Shown here one piece after another: positions 8,578-17,701 of a stretch of 64,000 nt of DNA. How positions within the stretch are numbered: position 1 is the first letter of the stretch; every line of letters starts with the position of its first letter. Source of the stretch: Microvirga lotononidis (lineage in GTDB: Bacteria; Pseudomonadota; Alphaproteobacteria; Rhizobiales; Beijerinckiaceae); NCBI RefSeq assembly GCF_034627025.1, contig NZ_CP141048.1, positions 186,001 through 250,000 on the forward strand, in the 5' to 3' direction. Made by a program: the position numbers and the translations under genes. The notes under the pieces were generated by a model. It did no database searches. It was not told where the DNA came from and was given only the letters and a program-made list of their open reading frames with translations.

Positions 8578-9630
8578 CTATTGCTGGATGCCCGGATAGG
8601 CCCACAGCCCCGAGACGCGCATGAGATCGCGGTAGATCACCATCCTCTCGTCCTTGGAGACTTTCGCCGCCTCCTCGACCGACGGCGCATCGAGGGCCAC
8701 GACGGGCAGGATCGGCGCGCTGATGCCGTATTGCCGGAAGGCGTCCTCGAGCAGGGTGCGGGCGCGGCGCATGTGGCTGGAGCTCGTCACCAGGATGACC
8801 GCATCGGCCGTGTGGCGCTTCAGCAGGTTGGCGACATTGAGCACGTTGCCGACCGTATCCTTCGACTTGTCCTCGATCAGGATGCGGTCGCGGTCGACAC
8901 CCTTCTCCACAAGCCATTTGGTCATGACGTCGCCCTCCGTGAGGCCGGCCTGGGGCTGGCCTCCGGTGACCATGACGCGGGCCGTCGGGTTGGCGTTCGC
9001 GGCCTTCAGCGCCACGTCCAGGCGGTCGAGGAGCGGCTTTTCCGCCGTGCCGTCCTTGGCCAGCGCATAACCGAGCGTGACGATCATCACGCGGCCCGGG
9101 ACGGTCGGCACGTCCATGTTCGGACGCTCGGCCATGATGGCCTCGGCGCGGGCGAAGCGCTGGCGATAGGCCTCCGCCCGCTCTCGATCCAGAGCCGCGA
9201 GAGCCTGATCCGTCAGGGCCGCCTCGTCGGCCTGGCCCTCGATCCGGGCGAGCGCCGCGAGCCAGGCCTGCGCATCGAAGGAGGCCGGATTCTTGGCGAG
9301 AATGTCCTGATAGGTCGCGCGCGCGCCGGAAAGGTTCTTCTGCAGGATCTGGGACGAGGCGACGGCGAAGCGGAAATCGAGGCGCTCGGGCGCAAGGGTC
9401 GAAGCCTCCGCGAACGCCTTCTCCACCACGTCGTAGCGCCCGTGCAGGGTGATGCCCTTGAAGATCTCGGCCTCGGCCTTCTTCACGTCCCCGCCGGACC
9501 AGTAATACTGCATGCCCGTATCGACCAATGTCTTGATCCGGCTCGTGTTGCCCTGATCGAACGCATGGGCGGTCATGGGGATGGACAGCGCGAGGAGAGT
9601 GGCTGCGCCGATGGTCGCGAACTTACGCAT
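8578..9630 (-). CDS. Exported DUF218/YdcF-like protein with N-terminal helical repeats
   Basis: Periplasmic protein of 350 aa and unknown function. A clear Sec signal peptide (MRKFATIGAATLLALSIPMTAHA) is followed by about 130 residues resembling tetratricopeptide helices (LAPERLDFRFAVASSQILQKN, then a repeat at ATYQDILAKNPASFDAQAWL). From about residue 165 comes a DUF218 (YdcF/SanA/ElyC) fold: VMIVTLGYALAKDG, VMVTGGQPQAG, TVGNVLNVANLL and VTSSSHMRRA. The start at 9630 is favoured over the ATG at 9660 because AAGGAG lies 10 bases upstream. DUF218 relatives act in envelope or polysaccharide metabolism. It converges with ppk2 and is divergent from the stress protein. Confidence 0.8.
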   Translation of the reverse strand: MRKFATIGAATLLALSIPMTAHAFDQGNTSRIKTLVDTGMQYYWSGGDVKKAEAEIFKGITLHGRYDVVEKAFAEASTLAPERLDFRFAVASSQILQKNLSGARATYQDILAKNPASFDAQAWLAALARIEGQADEAALTDQALAALDRERAEAYRQRFARAEAIMAERPNMDVPTVPGRVMIVTLGYALAKDGTAEKPLLDRLDVALKAANANPTARVMVTGGQPQAGLTEGDVMTKWLVEKGVDRDRILIEDKSKDTVGNVLNVANLLKRHTADAVILVTSSSHMRRARTLLEDAFRQYGISAPILPVVALDAPSVEEAAKVSKDERMVIYRDLMRVSGLWAYPGIQQ

Positions 9631-9770
9631 CTCGTGGGACTCCTTGGTAAGGCGGGGCATTCAAGCTGGAGCCGACGACAATCGGATGTCAAACCCAAAG
9701 CCATCCACAGCCCATGGTGAACTTTCGGATGGTCTTGCCGAGCGTGGGTTTAAGCGCGACAATAATCCTC

Positions 9771-10607
9771 ATGAAGAGCATTCTCGTCCCGATCGAAGAC
9801 CACGGAATCGTCGAGCCCCAGCTGCGGACCGCCCTGCAGGTCGGCCGTATATTCGACAGCTACATCGAGGGGATCGCCATCACCCCCGATTACCCGGTCG
9901 TCCTGCCGGTGGACATCGCCATCGGCGTTCCCTCTCCCATCACCCCGGAGAACCGCCTCGAAATGGCCCGCGCCTGCCGCGAGCGGTTCGAAGCCTTCAT
10001 GACCGTGCAGCAGATCGAGCGTGCTTCCGCCGGCTTGCCAGGCCTGGGCTTCGGTTGGCGGCAGGACGGGCTGACGGAGGACGCGTTCCTCGGCGCCTAT
10101 GGCCGGGTGTTCGATGTCATCGTGGTCGGACGGCCGGACGGGTCGAACGGCCAGACCCGCCTCTCCACCGTGGAGGCGGCCCTGTTCGAGACCGGCCGCC
10201 CCGTCCTCATCGCACCGCCTCAAGCGCCCCGCACCTTCGCCGAGACGGTCGTGATCGCCTGGAATCGCAGCACCGAGACCGCCCGCGTGGTCCTGGGCGC
10301 GATGCCCCTGCTCAAGAAGGCTCGGCGCATCGTCGTTCTCGAACTCGAGGATTGGGGCGTGCCCGGCCCATCGGGCGCGGAACTCGCAAGGCACCTGCGA
10401 ATGCACGACATGCCGGCCGAGGCGATGACGGTGCCCGACCCCTCGAACAAGCCCGGAGAAGTCATCCTGTCCGAAGCCGCCGCCATCGGCTGCGATCTTC
10501 TCGTGAAGGGGGCCTATACCCAGAGCCGCCTGAGGCAGATGTTCTTCGGCGGCGCGACCAGCCATATCCTCAGCAACACGACCGTTCCCGTTTTGATGGC
10601 TCACTGA
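9771..10607 (+). CDS. Universal stress protein family, tandem-domain form
   Basis: 278 aa, about twice the length of a single UspA domain. It starts MKSILVPIED, the usual beta-1 strand of Usp proteins. The second half carries ETVVIAWNRSTETARVV near residue 160 and ends with GGATSHILSNTTVPVLMAH, the classic C-terminal nucleotide-binding and strand region. The N-terminal half is more diverged. Cytoplasmic stress role by family; no ligand assigned. It is followed after 17 bases by an SMP-30 gene, so the two may form a short operon. Confidence 0.85.
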   Translation: MKSILVPIEDHGIVEPQLRTALQVGRIFDSYIEGIAITPDYPVVLPVDIAIGVPSPITPENRLEMARACRERFEAFMTVQQIERASAGLPGLGFGWRQDGLTEDAFLGAYGRVFDVIVVGRPDGSNGQTRLSTVEAALFETGRPVLIAPPQAPRTFAETVVIAWNRSTETARVVLGAMPLLKKARRIVVLELEDWGVPGPSGAELARHLRMHDMPAEAMTVPDPSNKPGEVILSEAAAIGCDLLVKGAYTQSRLRQMFFGGATSHILSNTTVPVLMAH

Positions 10608-10624
10608 CAGGATATCGGGCTCCC

Positions 10625-11539
10625 ATGTTCAGAGATGTCGCCGTTGTTCTCGATGATCGCTTCCAGCACCTGTTCAAGGGATCGGCCCGTCTGGAGAAGC
10701 TCTACGAGGGCTGCCGCTGGTCGGAGGGGCCGGCCTATTTTCCGGCGGGCCGCTACGTCGTCTGGAGCGACATTCCCAACGACCGCATGATGCGGTTCGA
10801 CGAGACCTCCGGCGCCGTGAGCGTCTTTCGCCATCCGGCCGGGTATTCCAACGGCAACACCGTCGACCGCGAGGGGCGCCTCGTCACCTGCGAACACGGA
10901 AACCGGCGCGTGACGCGCACCGAGCATGACGGCTCCATCACCGTGCTGGCGAGCCATCATCAGGGCAAGCGCCTCAACTCTCCCAACGACGTGGTGGTGA
11001 AGTCCGACGGCTCGATCTGGTTCACGGACCCGGCCTACGGCATCGATTCCGACTACGAGGGGCACAAGGCGGAGAGCGAGATCGGCGCCTGCCATGTCTA
11101 TCGTGTCGATCCGCGGACGGGAGATGTCCGCATCGTCGGCGACGATTTCGTCCGCCCGAACGGGATCGCCTTCTCGCCCGACGAGTCACGGCTCTATGTG
11201 GCCGATACCGGCGCGACCCACGTCAAGGACGGTCCGCGCCATATCCGCGTCTTCGACGTCAGCGCCGAGGGTGACCTCTCGAACGGCAAGGTCTTCGCTA
11301 CCTGCACGGCGGGCCTGTTCGACGGTTTCCGGCTGGACCATGCGGGACACATCTGGACCAGCGCCGGCGACGGCGTCCATTGCTACGATCCCGACGGCAC
11401 CCTGATCGGCAAGATCCTGGTGCCCGAGACCGTGGCGAATGTGGTGTTCGGCGGACCGAAGCGGAACCGCCTCTACATCTGCGCCACCACATCCCTCTAC
11501 GCGATCATGCTGCCGGTGAACGGGGCGAAGACGTTTTAG
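10625..11539 (+). CDS. SMP-30/gluconolactonase family protein
   Basis: Six-bladed beta-propeller hydrolase of the SMP-30/gluconolactonase/LRE family, 304 aa, with no signal peptide. Family landmarks include YEGCRWSEGPAYFP with the metal-ligand Glu near residue 33, LNSPNDVVVKSDGSIWFTDPAYGI with the ligand Asn, and RPNGIAFSPDESRLYVADT. Members hydrolyse sugar lactones in a divalent-metal-dependent way. The true substrate is not evident. The ATG at 10625 comes 17 bases after the Usp stop. Confidence 0.87.
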   Translation: MFRDVAVVLDDRFQHLFKGSARLEKLYEGCRWSEGPAYFPAGRYVVWSDIPNDRMMRFDETSGAVSVFRHPAGYSNGNTVDREGRLVTCEHGNRRVTRTEHDGSITVLASHHQGKRLNSPNDVVVKSDGSIWFTDPAYGIDSDYEGHKAESEIGACHVYRVDPRTGDVRIVGDDFVRPNGIAFSPDESRLYVADTGATHVKDGPRHIRVFDVSAEGDLSNGKVFATCTAGLFDGFRLDHAGHIWTSAGDGVHCYDPDGTLIGKILVPETVANVVFGGPKRNRLYICATTSLYAIMLPVNGAKTF

Positions 11540-11592
11540 GGCTGGCGCCCGCCCGGTGTCATTGCCGACATTCTGGCTGCCAAGTCCCCCAC

Positions 11593-11622
11593 GTCATCGC
11601 CGGTCTTGTGCCGGCCATGTCG
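11593..11622. repeat. Intergenic palindromic repeat (REP-like), copy 1
   Basis: A 30-bp unit beginning GTCATCGCCGG and ending GGCCATGTCG matches 24 of 30 positions of the unit at 18189-18218. It has arms around a TCTTGTG centre. It lies in the 211-base gap between the SMP-30 and EamA genes, which otherwise shows nothing recognisable. Confidence 0.5.
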
Positions 11623-11750
11623 TGAAAGGGGGCAAGCCTCGTTCGTCGCGGGCCGGCGCGTCCCGCTCACGCCGTGAACATGCTCCGCAGGCTCCCCTGA
11701 CTAAGGTCGTGTCCGACAATGCTTGTGCATTGCCTGCGCATCGCTCATGT

Positions 11751-12695
11751 ATGCGCCCCATGAGTCGCCCCGGTTCGTCCCCCACGCAAATCGTCCGTTC
11801 AGGCACCCTCGTCGGCATCGGCCTGATGCTGCTGGGCGTGTTCATGTTCGCCATGAACGACGTCATGGGCAAGTGGCTCGTCGCCACCTATTCGGTCGGT
11901 CAGGTTCTGCTTCTGCGTAGCATCGCGGCCCTGATGGTTCTTCTGCCCATCATGCGCCAGAGGAAGGTGCCCTTCGCCATTCCGCCGCAACCGGGCCTTC
12001 ATGCGGTTCGCATCACGCTTTCGACCCTCGAAGTCGCCTGCTTCTACTGGGCCGTCACCTATCTGCCGCTCGCCGACGTGATGACCTATTACCTGGCGGG
12101 GCCCATCTATGTGGCCGCCTTCGCGGCATTCTGGCTCGGCGAGAGGATCGACAAGCCGCGCATCCTGGCGATCGCGGTCGGCTTCGTGGGCGTCCTCATC
12201 GCCCTGCGCCCGTCACCAGCCACCCTGTCCCTGCCGGCTCTCATCGCGCTCGCGGGAAGCCTGTTCTACTCGCTCCTGATGATCACCACACGCAAGCTGC
12301 GGGACACCGACGATGCGACGCTCGTCTTCGGCCAGATCCTCGGCGCGCTGATCTTCGGCCTCGTCGCGGCCCCGCTCGCCTGGGTGACGCCGGGACCGCT
12401 CGACCTGGCGGGCCTGTTCCTCCTCGGCATCGTGTCCATGGCGGCCCATGTCTGCGTCAACCGCTCGCTGAAGATCGCCCCGGCCTCCGTCGTCGCACCC
12501 TATCAATACACGCTGATCGTGTGGGCTATCGTCCTCGGCTACCTGTTCTTCGGCGACGTGGTCGGCTTCTGGACGCTGGTCGGCGCCGCCGTCATCTGCG
12601 CCGCCGGGGTGGCTTTGATCCTTCTCGAGCGCGAGGCCGCCCGGCGCGGCCGCGAAGCCAAGGACATCGAGACGCCCGTTCTGCCGGAGGCCTGA
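11751..12695 (+). CDS. EamA/DMT-superfamily transporter (RhaT/YdcZ-like exporter)
   Basis: Inner-membrane protein of 314 aa with ten predicted hydrophobic segments in two homologous EamA halves. The first half starts at LVGIGLMLLGVFMFAMNDVMGKW and the second at LPALIALAGSLFYSLLMITTRKL. Members export metabolites or amino acids, or take up nucleotide sugars; no substrate can be assigned. ATGs at 11751 and 11760 are both plausible. The frame stays open upstream to 11556, but that part runs through repeat-like intergenic sequence and is unlikely to be translated. It is isolated from its neighbours. Confidence 0.83.
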   Translation: MRPMSRPGSSPTQIVRSGTLVGIGLMLLGVFMFAMNDVMGKWLVATYSVGQVLLLRSIAALMVLLPIMRQRKVPFAIPPQPGLHAVRITLSTLEVACFYWAVTYLPLADVMTYYLAGPIYVAAFAAFWLGERIDKPRILAIAVGFVGVLIALRPSPATLSLPALIALAGSLFYSLLMITTRKLRDTDDATLVFGQILGALIFGLVAAPLAWVTPGPLDLAGLFLLGIVSMAAHVCVNRSLKIAPASVVAPYQYTLIVWAIVLGYLFFGDVVGFWTLVGAAVICAAGVALILLEREAARRGREAKDIETPVLPEA

Positions 12696-12748
12696 GTCGA
12701 CGCAGTTACATCATGTCATCTTCCCTGCGGATGGTCCGAGAGTCGAAC

Positions 12749-12777
12749 TTGACATGCTGCACTGCGAAGCCATCAAT
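12749..12777 (+). promoter_or_regulatory. Possible sigma-70 promoter for the first HAAT importer
   Basis: TTGACA at 12749-12754 is an exact -35 match. After a 17-base spacer, ATCAAT (12772-12777) is a poor -10. The spacing and the distance to the AGGGGGAG ribosome-binding site and ATG 12803 fit a housekeeping promoter. Confidence 0.35.
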
Positions 12778-12802
12778 GACCTCATATAACAGGGGGAGTT
12801 CG

Positions 12803-13993
12803 ATGCGCCTGAAGTTCACCATCGCTGCCGCAGCGGCAGGCATTCTCTTTGCCTCGGCGGCTTTCGCCCAGGACATCAAGATCGCGCTGATCGCCGGCAA
12901 GACCGGACCGCTCGAAGCTTACGCCAAGCAGACCGAAGCCGGCTTCATGATGGGCCTGGAATATCTCACGAAGGGCACGATGGCCGTCGACGGCCGCAAG
13001 ATCAACGTGATCGTGAAGGACGACCAGCTCAAGGCCGACCTCGCCAAGACCCTGCTGGAGCAGGCCTACAACGACGACAACGTGGATCTCGCAATCGGCA
13101 CCACGTCGTCCGCCGCGGCTCTCGCCATGCTGCCAGTGGCGGAAGAAAACGGCAAGGTGCTGATCGTGGAGCCCGCCGTGGCCGACGCGATCACGGGCGA
13201 GAAGTGGAACCGCTTCATCTTCCGCACCGCGCGCAACTCGACCCAGGATGCCTATGGCGCCGCAGCCGCCGTACCGGCGAGCGGCGAGGTGTCCATCGCG
13301 ACGCTCGCGCAGGATTACGCCTTCGGCAAGGACGGCGTGGCGGCCCTGAAGAACGCGCTCGCCGAGATCCGTCCGAACGCGAAGGTGGTGTTCGAGGAAT
13401 ACGCGCCGCAGAACGCCACCGACTTCACGGCGTCCGCCCAGCGCATCTTCGACGCGCTCAAGGACAAGCCCGGCAAGAAGATCATCAATATCATCTGGGC
13501 CGGGCAGCACCCGCTGCCGAAGATCGCGGACCTGAAGCCCGAGCGCTTCGGCATCGAGATCGCGCCCGGCGGCAACATCCTGCCGGCCATGCAGATCTAC
13601 AAGAACTATCCCGGCATGGAAGGCGCGGTGTATTACTACTACGCCTTCCCGAAGAACGCGATGAACGACTGGCTCGTGGCCGAGCATCAGAAGCGCTACA
13701 ACGCGCCGCCGGACTTCTTCACCGCTGGCGGTTTCGCCGCCGCCTCGGCGGCCGTCACGGCCATTCAGAAGGCGGGCGGCACCGACACCGAGAAGCTGAT
13801 CACGGCCATGGAAGGCATGACCTTCGAGACGCCGAAGGGCCCCATGACCTTCCGCAAGGAGGATCATCAGGCCCTGCAGGAGATGTATCACTTCAAGGTC
13901 AAGGCCAACGGCAAGGACGCCAACGACCTGCTCGACCTCGTGGCCACCATCCCGGCCGACAAGATGCCGATCCCGGTCCGCAACAAGCGCTGA
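12803..13993 (+). CDS. Branched-chain amino-acid-type ABC transporter substrate-binding protein
   Basis: Periplasmic binding protein of 396 aa (Peripla_BP_6/LivJ-like), the receptor of the importer encoded downstream. Sec signal peptide MRLKFTIAAAAAGILFASAAFAQ is followed by DIKIALIAGKTGPLEAYAKQ. The start ATG 12803 has AGGGGGAG in front of it. The type I periplasmic-binding fold shows as VDLAIGTTSSAAALAMLPVAEENGK and ATLAQDYAFGKDGV. In Rhizobiales such proteins bind amino acids, amides or aromatic acids. The ligand is unknown, and the neighbours give no catabolic hint. It is first in a five-gene operon. Confidence 0.88.
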   Translation: MRLKFTIAAAAAGILFASAAFAQDIKIALIAGKTGPLEAYAKQTEAGFMMGLEYLTKGTMAVDGRKINVIVKDDQLKADLAKTLLEQAYNDDNVDLAIGTTSSAAALAMLPVAEENGKVLIVEPAVADAITGEKWNRFIFRTARNSTQDAYGAAAAVPASGEVSIATLAQDYAFGKDGVAALKNALAEIRPNAKVVFEEYAPQNATDFTASAQRIFDALKDKPGKKIINIIWAGQHPLPKIADLKPERFGIEIAPGGNILPAMQIYKNYPGMEGAVYYYYAFPKNAMNDWLVAEHQKRYNAPPDFFTAGGFAAASAAVTAIQKAGGTDTEKLITAMEGMTFETPKGPMTFRKEDHQALQEMYHFKVKANGKDANDLLDLVATIPADKMPIPVRNKR

Positions 13994-13999
13994 GCCCTC

Positions 14000-14779
14000 G
14001 TGATCCTATCGACAGCAAAGACGCCCGCGCTCGAAACGCGCGGGCTTACCATTCGTTTCGGCGGCCATGTGGCCGTCAACGACGTCTCGTGCCGGTTCAC
14101 GCCCGGCACGCTGACGGCCATCGTCGGCCCGAACGGCGCCGGCAAGACCACCTATTTCAACCTCATCTCCGGGCAGCTGCGCGCCACCTCGGGCCAGGTC
14201 GTCGTCGAGGGTGAGGACGTCACGTCGCTGCCCGCCTCCGCGCGGGCGAAGCGCGGCCTCGGCCGCGCGTTCCAGCTCACCAATCTTTTTCCGCAGTTGA
14301 CCGCTCTCGAGAACGTGCGCCTCGCCGTGCAGAGCCGCGCCGAGGCGGGCTGGTCCCTGTTCAGGGTGTGGAACGCGCGCCGCGACCTGATCGAAAAGGC
14401 CGAGAGCATCCTGGAAAGGGTGCGGCTGGCGGACAAGCGCCACATCGCCCCGAAGGCGCTGTCGCATGGCGACCAGCGCAAGCTCGAAGTGGCGCTCCTG
14501 ATCGCCATGGAGCCGAAGGTCTTCATGTTCGACGAACCGACCGCCGGCATGAGCGTCGACGAGGTGCCGACCGTGCTCGAACTCATCCACGACATCAAGC
14601 AGCGCGGCGACGCGACGGTACTTCTCGTGGAGCACAAGATGGACGTGGTGCGCTCGCTCTCCGACCGCATCATCGTGCTGCACAACGGCACGCTCGTCGC
14701 CGACGGCGAACCCGCCGAGGTCATCGCCTCGCCGGTGGTCCAAGAAGCCTATCTCGGCGTGGAGGTCGCCCGTGCCTGA
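14000..14779 (+). CDS. livG: HAAT ABC transporter ATP-binding protein, LivG type
   Basis: ATPase of 259 aa. Walker A GPNGAGKTT lies at about residue 41, the signature region is LSHGDQRKLEVALLIAM, and Walker B is VFMFDEPTAGM. As in LivG proteins, the signature is the degenerate LSHGDQ rather than LSGGQ. It starts with GTG at 14000, 6 bases after the binding-protein stop, and its end overlaps livF by 8 bases. The longer C-terminal helical region and the AGMSVDEV motif separate it from LivF. Confidence 0.88.
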   Translation: MILSTAKTPALETRGLTIRFGGHVAVNDVSCRFTPGTLTAIVGPNGAGKTTYFNLISGQLRATSGQVVVEGEDVTSLPASARAKRGLGRAFQLTNLFPQLTALENVRLAVQSRAEAGWSLFRVWNARRDLIEKAESILERVRLADKRHIAPKALSHGDQRKLEVALLIAMEPKVFMFDEPTAGMSVDEVPTVLELIHDIKQRGDATVLLVEHKMDVVRSLSDRIIVLHNGTLVADGEPAEVIASPVVQEAYLGVEVARA

Positions 14780-15497
14780 GCCCCTCCTCCTGTTGAGCGA
14801 CGTGCACACGCATATCGGTCCCTATCACATCCTGCACGGCGTCGACTTCTCGGTGCCGACCGGTGAACTGACGATGCTTTTGGGCCGCAACGGCGCGGGC
14901 AAGACCACGACCCTGCGCACGATCATGGGCCTGTGGCAGGCTTCGTCCGGCCGCATCCGGTTCGACGGCCGCGACATCACCGCGAGCGCCACGCCGGACA
15001 TCGCGCACGCAGGGATCGCCTACGTTCCGGAATCCATGGGCATCTTCACCGACCTGACCGTGCGCGAGAACATCGTGCTCGCCGCCCGCAGCGGGCCGCT
15101 CGACAAGACGCGGCTCGACTGGATCCTCGGCCTGTTTCCCGCCCTCAAGCGGTTCTGGAACCTGCCGGCGGGCAATCTCTCCGGCGGGCAGAAGCAGATG
15201 CTCGCCATCGCCCGCGCCATCGCGGAGCCGCGCCGCCTGCTCCTCATCGACGAGCCGACCAAGGGTCTCGCGCCCGTGATGGTGCGCTCCATGATCGAGG
15301 CCTTCAAGGCCCTGAAGGCCTCGGGCGAGACGATCCTGCTGGTGGAGCAGAACTTCTATGCCGCCTCGGCGCTCGGCGACAACGTGGTCGTCATGGATGA
15401 CGGGCGCATCGTGCATGCCGGCGCCATGAGCGATCTCGTCGCCGACACGGCCCTGCAGCAGCGCCTGCTCGGCCTTTCCCTGGATGCGCATCAATGA
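14772..15497 (+). CDS. livF: HAAT ABC transporter ATP-binding protein, LivF type
   Basis: Second ATPase, 241 aa. Walker A is GRNGAGKTT, signature LSGGQKQMLAIARA and Walker B RLLLIDEPTKGLAP; the H-loop position reads ILLVEQNF, as is usual for LivF. It pairs with LivG to energise the LivH-LivM channel. Start GTG 14772 overlaps livG by 8 bases; its end overlaps livH by 4 (ATGA), so translation is probably coupled. Confidence 0.9.
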   Translation: MPEPLLLLSDVHTHIGPYHILHGVDFSVPTGELTMLLGRNGAGKTTTLRTIMGLWQASSGRIRFDGRDITASATPDIAHAGIAYVPESMGIFTDLTVRENIVLAARSGPLDKTRLDWILGLFPALKRFWNLPAGNLSGGQKQMLAIARAIAEPRRLLLIDEPTKGLAPVMVRSMIEAFKALKASGETILLVEQNFYAASALGDNVVVMDDGRIVHAGAMSDLVADTALQQRLLGLSLDAHQ

Positions 15498-16516
15498 GCG
15501 ACCTGACCACTGACGCCGCCGCCCCGGCCGAGCTGCCGCGCGCCAAGTCCGATTGGCTCCCGCTCCTCCTGATCCCGGCGCTGGCGCTCCTGGCGCTCCC
15601 CTTCGTCGGCAGCCCCTCGACCTGGGTGACGCTCACCGTGGCGGGGCTCGCCATGGGCATGATGATCTTCCTCATGGCCTCGGGGCTGACCCTGGTCTTC
15701 GGCCTGATGGACATCATCAATTTCGGCCACGGCGTGTTCATCTCGCTTGGCGCCTACGCGACCCTCCTCGTGCTCGGGCCGCTGGCCGGCTGGGCGACGG
15801 CGGATTCCGTCGGGCTGAACCTCGCCCTGCTGCTCCTGTGCATCCTCGCCGCCATGGCCGTGACGGGAGTGGCCGGTGCCGTCTTCGAGCGCGTGATCGT
15901 GCGCCCGGTCTATGGCAGCCACCTGAAGCAGATCCTCGTCACCATGGGCGGGCTGATCGTGACCGAGCAGCTCATCCACGCCATCTGGGGCGCCTCGCCC
16001 ATCCCGATCCCGCTGCCGCAATCGCTGCGCGGCGCTTTCGTGCTCGGCGACATCGTCATGGAGCGCTACCGGGTCGTGGCGGTCGTGATCGGGCTCGCGG
16101 TCTTCATCGGCATGCAGCTCCTCCTCAACCGCACCCGCATCGGGCTGCTGATCCGGGCGGGCGTCGAGAACCCCGAGATGGTCGAGGCGCTCGGCTACCG
16201 CATCCGCCGCCTCTTCGTGAGCGTGTTCATCGCCGGCTCGGCGCTCGCCGGGCTCGGCGGCGTCATGTGGGCATTCTACCGCCAGACCCTCACGGCCGGC
16301 ATGGGCATGGAGGTGATGGTGCTCGTCTTCATCGTCATCATCATCGGCGGCCTCGGCTCCGTCGGCGGCTGCTTCGTCGGCTCGATCCTGGTGGCGCTCG
16401 TCGCCAACTATGTCGGCTTTATCGAACCCAAGCTCGCCCTGATCTCCAACATCCTCGTCATGGCTCTCGTGCTGATCTGGCGTCCGCAGGGCCTGTTTCC
16501 GGTGGCCCGCCGATGA
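15494..16516 (+). CDS. livH: HAAT ABC transporter permease, LivH type
   Basis: Inner-membrane permease of 340 aa with about eight hydrophobic segments. Family motifs: MASGLTLVFGLMDIINFGHGVF, then NRTRIGLLIRAGVENPEMVEALGYRIRRLF (the ATPase-contact loop) and IVIIIGGLGSVGGCFVGSILV near the C-terminus. A roughly 35-residue N-terminal tail precedes the first helix, longer than in many LivH proteins. ATGA overlaps at both ends. Confidence 0.9.
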   Translation: MSDLTTDAAAPAELPRAKSDWLPLLLIPALALLALPFVGSPSTWVTLTVAGLAMGMMIFLMASGLTLVFGLMDIINFGHGVFISLGAYATLLVLGPLAGWATADSVGLNLALLLLCILAAMAVTGVAGAVFERVIVRPVYGSHLKQILVTMGGLIVTEQLIHAIWGASPIPIPLPQSLRGAFVLGDIVMERYRVVAVVIGLAVFIGMQLLLNRTRIGLLIRAGVENPEMVEALGYRIRRLFVSVFIAGSALAGLGGVMWAFYRQTLTAGMGMEVMVLVFIVIIIGGLGSVGGCFVGSILVALVANYVGFIEPKLALISNILVMALVLIWRPQGLFPVARR

Positions 16517-17637
16517 ACGCATCTCCCACCTCCGCCCGTGCCCTTCCCTTCGACGAAACGCGCCGGCGCGGCGGCCCCTTGAGCGCGCTCCTGTCCTCCG
16601 ATAGGCCACGCTCGAAGGTGCTGAGCGCCCTCCTCCTCGCCATCCTGCTGCTGCTCGCCGCGACGCCGTTCCTGTTCTCCGGCAGCCAGCCGGTCGGCAC
16701 GGCGGCGAAGATCTGCGTCTTCATCGTGCTGGTCGCAAGCTACGACCTGCTGCTCGGCTATTCCGGCATCGTGTCCTTCGCCCACACCATGTTTTTCGGC
16801 ATTGGCGGCTACGGCATCGCCATCGCGCTGGAGCGCCTCGGCCCGACCTGGGGTTCGGCGGCCATCGGTCTCATCGCGGCGCTCGCCCTGTCCGCGCTGC
16901 TCGCCATCGCCATCGGTCTCCTGTCGCTGCGCGTGCGTGCCATCTTCTTCTCGATGATCACGCTGGCGGTCGCCTCGGCGGCCGCTGTTCTCGCCTCGCA
17001 GCTCTCCGACGTGACGGGCGGCGAGGACGGATTGTCGTTCCAGCTGCCGCAGGCTCTGCGCCCGGCCTTCCGGCTCCTGTCGGAGCCCGTCTTCGGCACC
17101 GCGGTCAACGGGAGGCTCCTCGCCTATTACCTCGTGTTCTTCGTCTCCCTGGTCATTTTCCTCGTTCTCCTGCGCATCGTGAACTCGCCCTTCGGGCGCG
17201 TGCTGCAGGCGATCCGCGAGAACGAGTTCCGCGCCGAGGCTCTCGGGTACCGGGTCGTAGCCTACCGCACGGCCGCCTCGGTCATCTCGGCGCTCGCCGC
17301 CACGATCGCGGGCGCGCTCATGGCCCTGTGGCTGCGCTATAACGGTCCCGACACCACCCTGTCCTTCTCGATCATGATCGACATCCTGCTCATGGTCGTG
17401 ATCGGCGGCATGGGCACCATGTACGGCGCCGTGATCGGAGCGGCGCTCTTCGTCCTGGCCCAGAGCTATCTGCAGGTGCTGATGGGCGCGGGCAGCGCGG
17501 CATTGGCGGGACTCCCGCTCCTGCCCAACCTGATCCACCCCGACCGGTGGCTCTTGTGGCTCGGCGCGCTGTTCATCATTAGCGTCTATGCCTTCCCGGG
17601 CGGGATCGTCGGGCGCTTGAGGCAAGCCAAGCAATAA
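16513..17637 (+). CDS. livM: HAAT ABC transporter permease, LivM type
   Basis: Partner permease of 374 aa with a charged N-terminal tail of about 35 residues, then around nine hydrophobic segments. LivM landmarks are YDLLLGYSGIVSFAHTMFFG, SPFGRVLQAIRENEFRAEALGY (EAA-like loop) and IDILLMVVIGGMGTMYGAVIG. Start ATG 16513 overlaps the livH stop (ATGA), so the extra residues encoded further upstream in this frame are not used. Last gene of the operon; no terminator is visible after it. Confidence 0.9.
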   Translation: MNASPTSARALPFDETRRRGGPLSALLSSDRPRSKVLSALLLAILLLLAATPFLFSGSQPVGTAAKICVFIVLVASYDLLLGYSGIVSFAHTMFFGIGGYGIAIALERLGPTWGSAAIGLIAALALSALLAIAIGLLSLRVRAIFFSMITLAVASAAAVLASQLSDVTGGEDGLSFQLPQALRPAFRLLSEPVFGTAVNGRLLAYYLVFFVSLVIFLVLLRIVNSPFGRVLQAIRENEFRAEALGYRVVAYRTAASVISALAATIAGALMALWLRYNGPDTTLSFSIMIDILLMVVIGGMGTMYGAVIGAALFVLAQSYLQVLMGAGSAALAGLPLLPNLIHPDRWLLWLGALFIISVYAFPGGIVGRLRQAKQ

Positions 17638-17701
17638 AGGTTAGTCCCGGAAACCTTAGCGAGCCTCGAACCGTTTCCTTCCAAAGAGCGGAGGAGACGT
17701 A

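Noticed and set aside
9575..10600. In-frame extension upstream of the SMP-30 gene
   Set aside because: It runs through the universal stress protein gene in another frame and is Arg/Pro-rich shadow sequence; ATG 10625 gives a complete SMP-30 protein.
11556..11750. N-terminal extension of the EamA transporter
   Set aside because: Crosses repeat-like intergenic DNA and adds 65 hydrophilic residues before the first membrane helix, with no similarity to the family.
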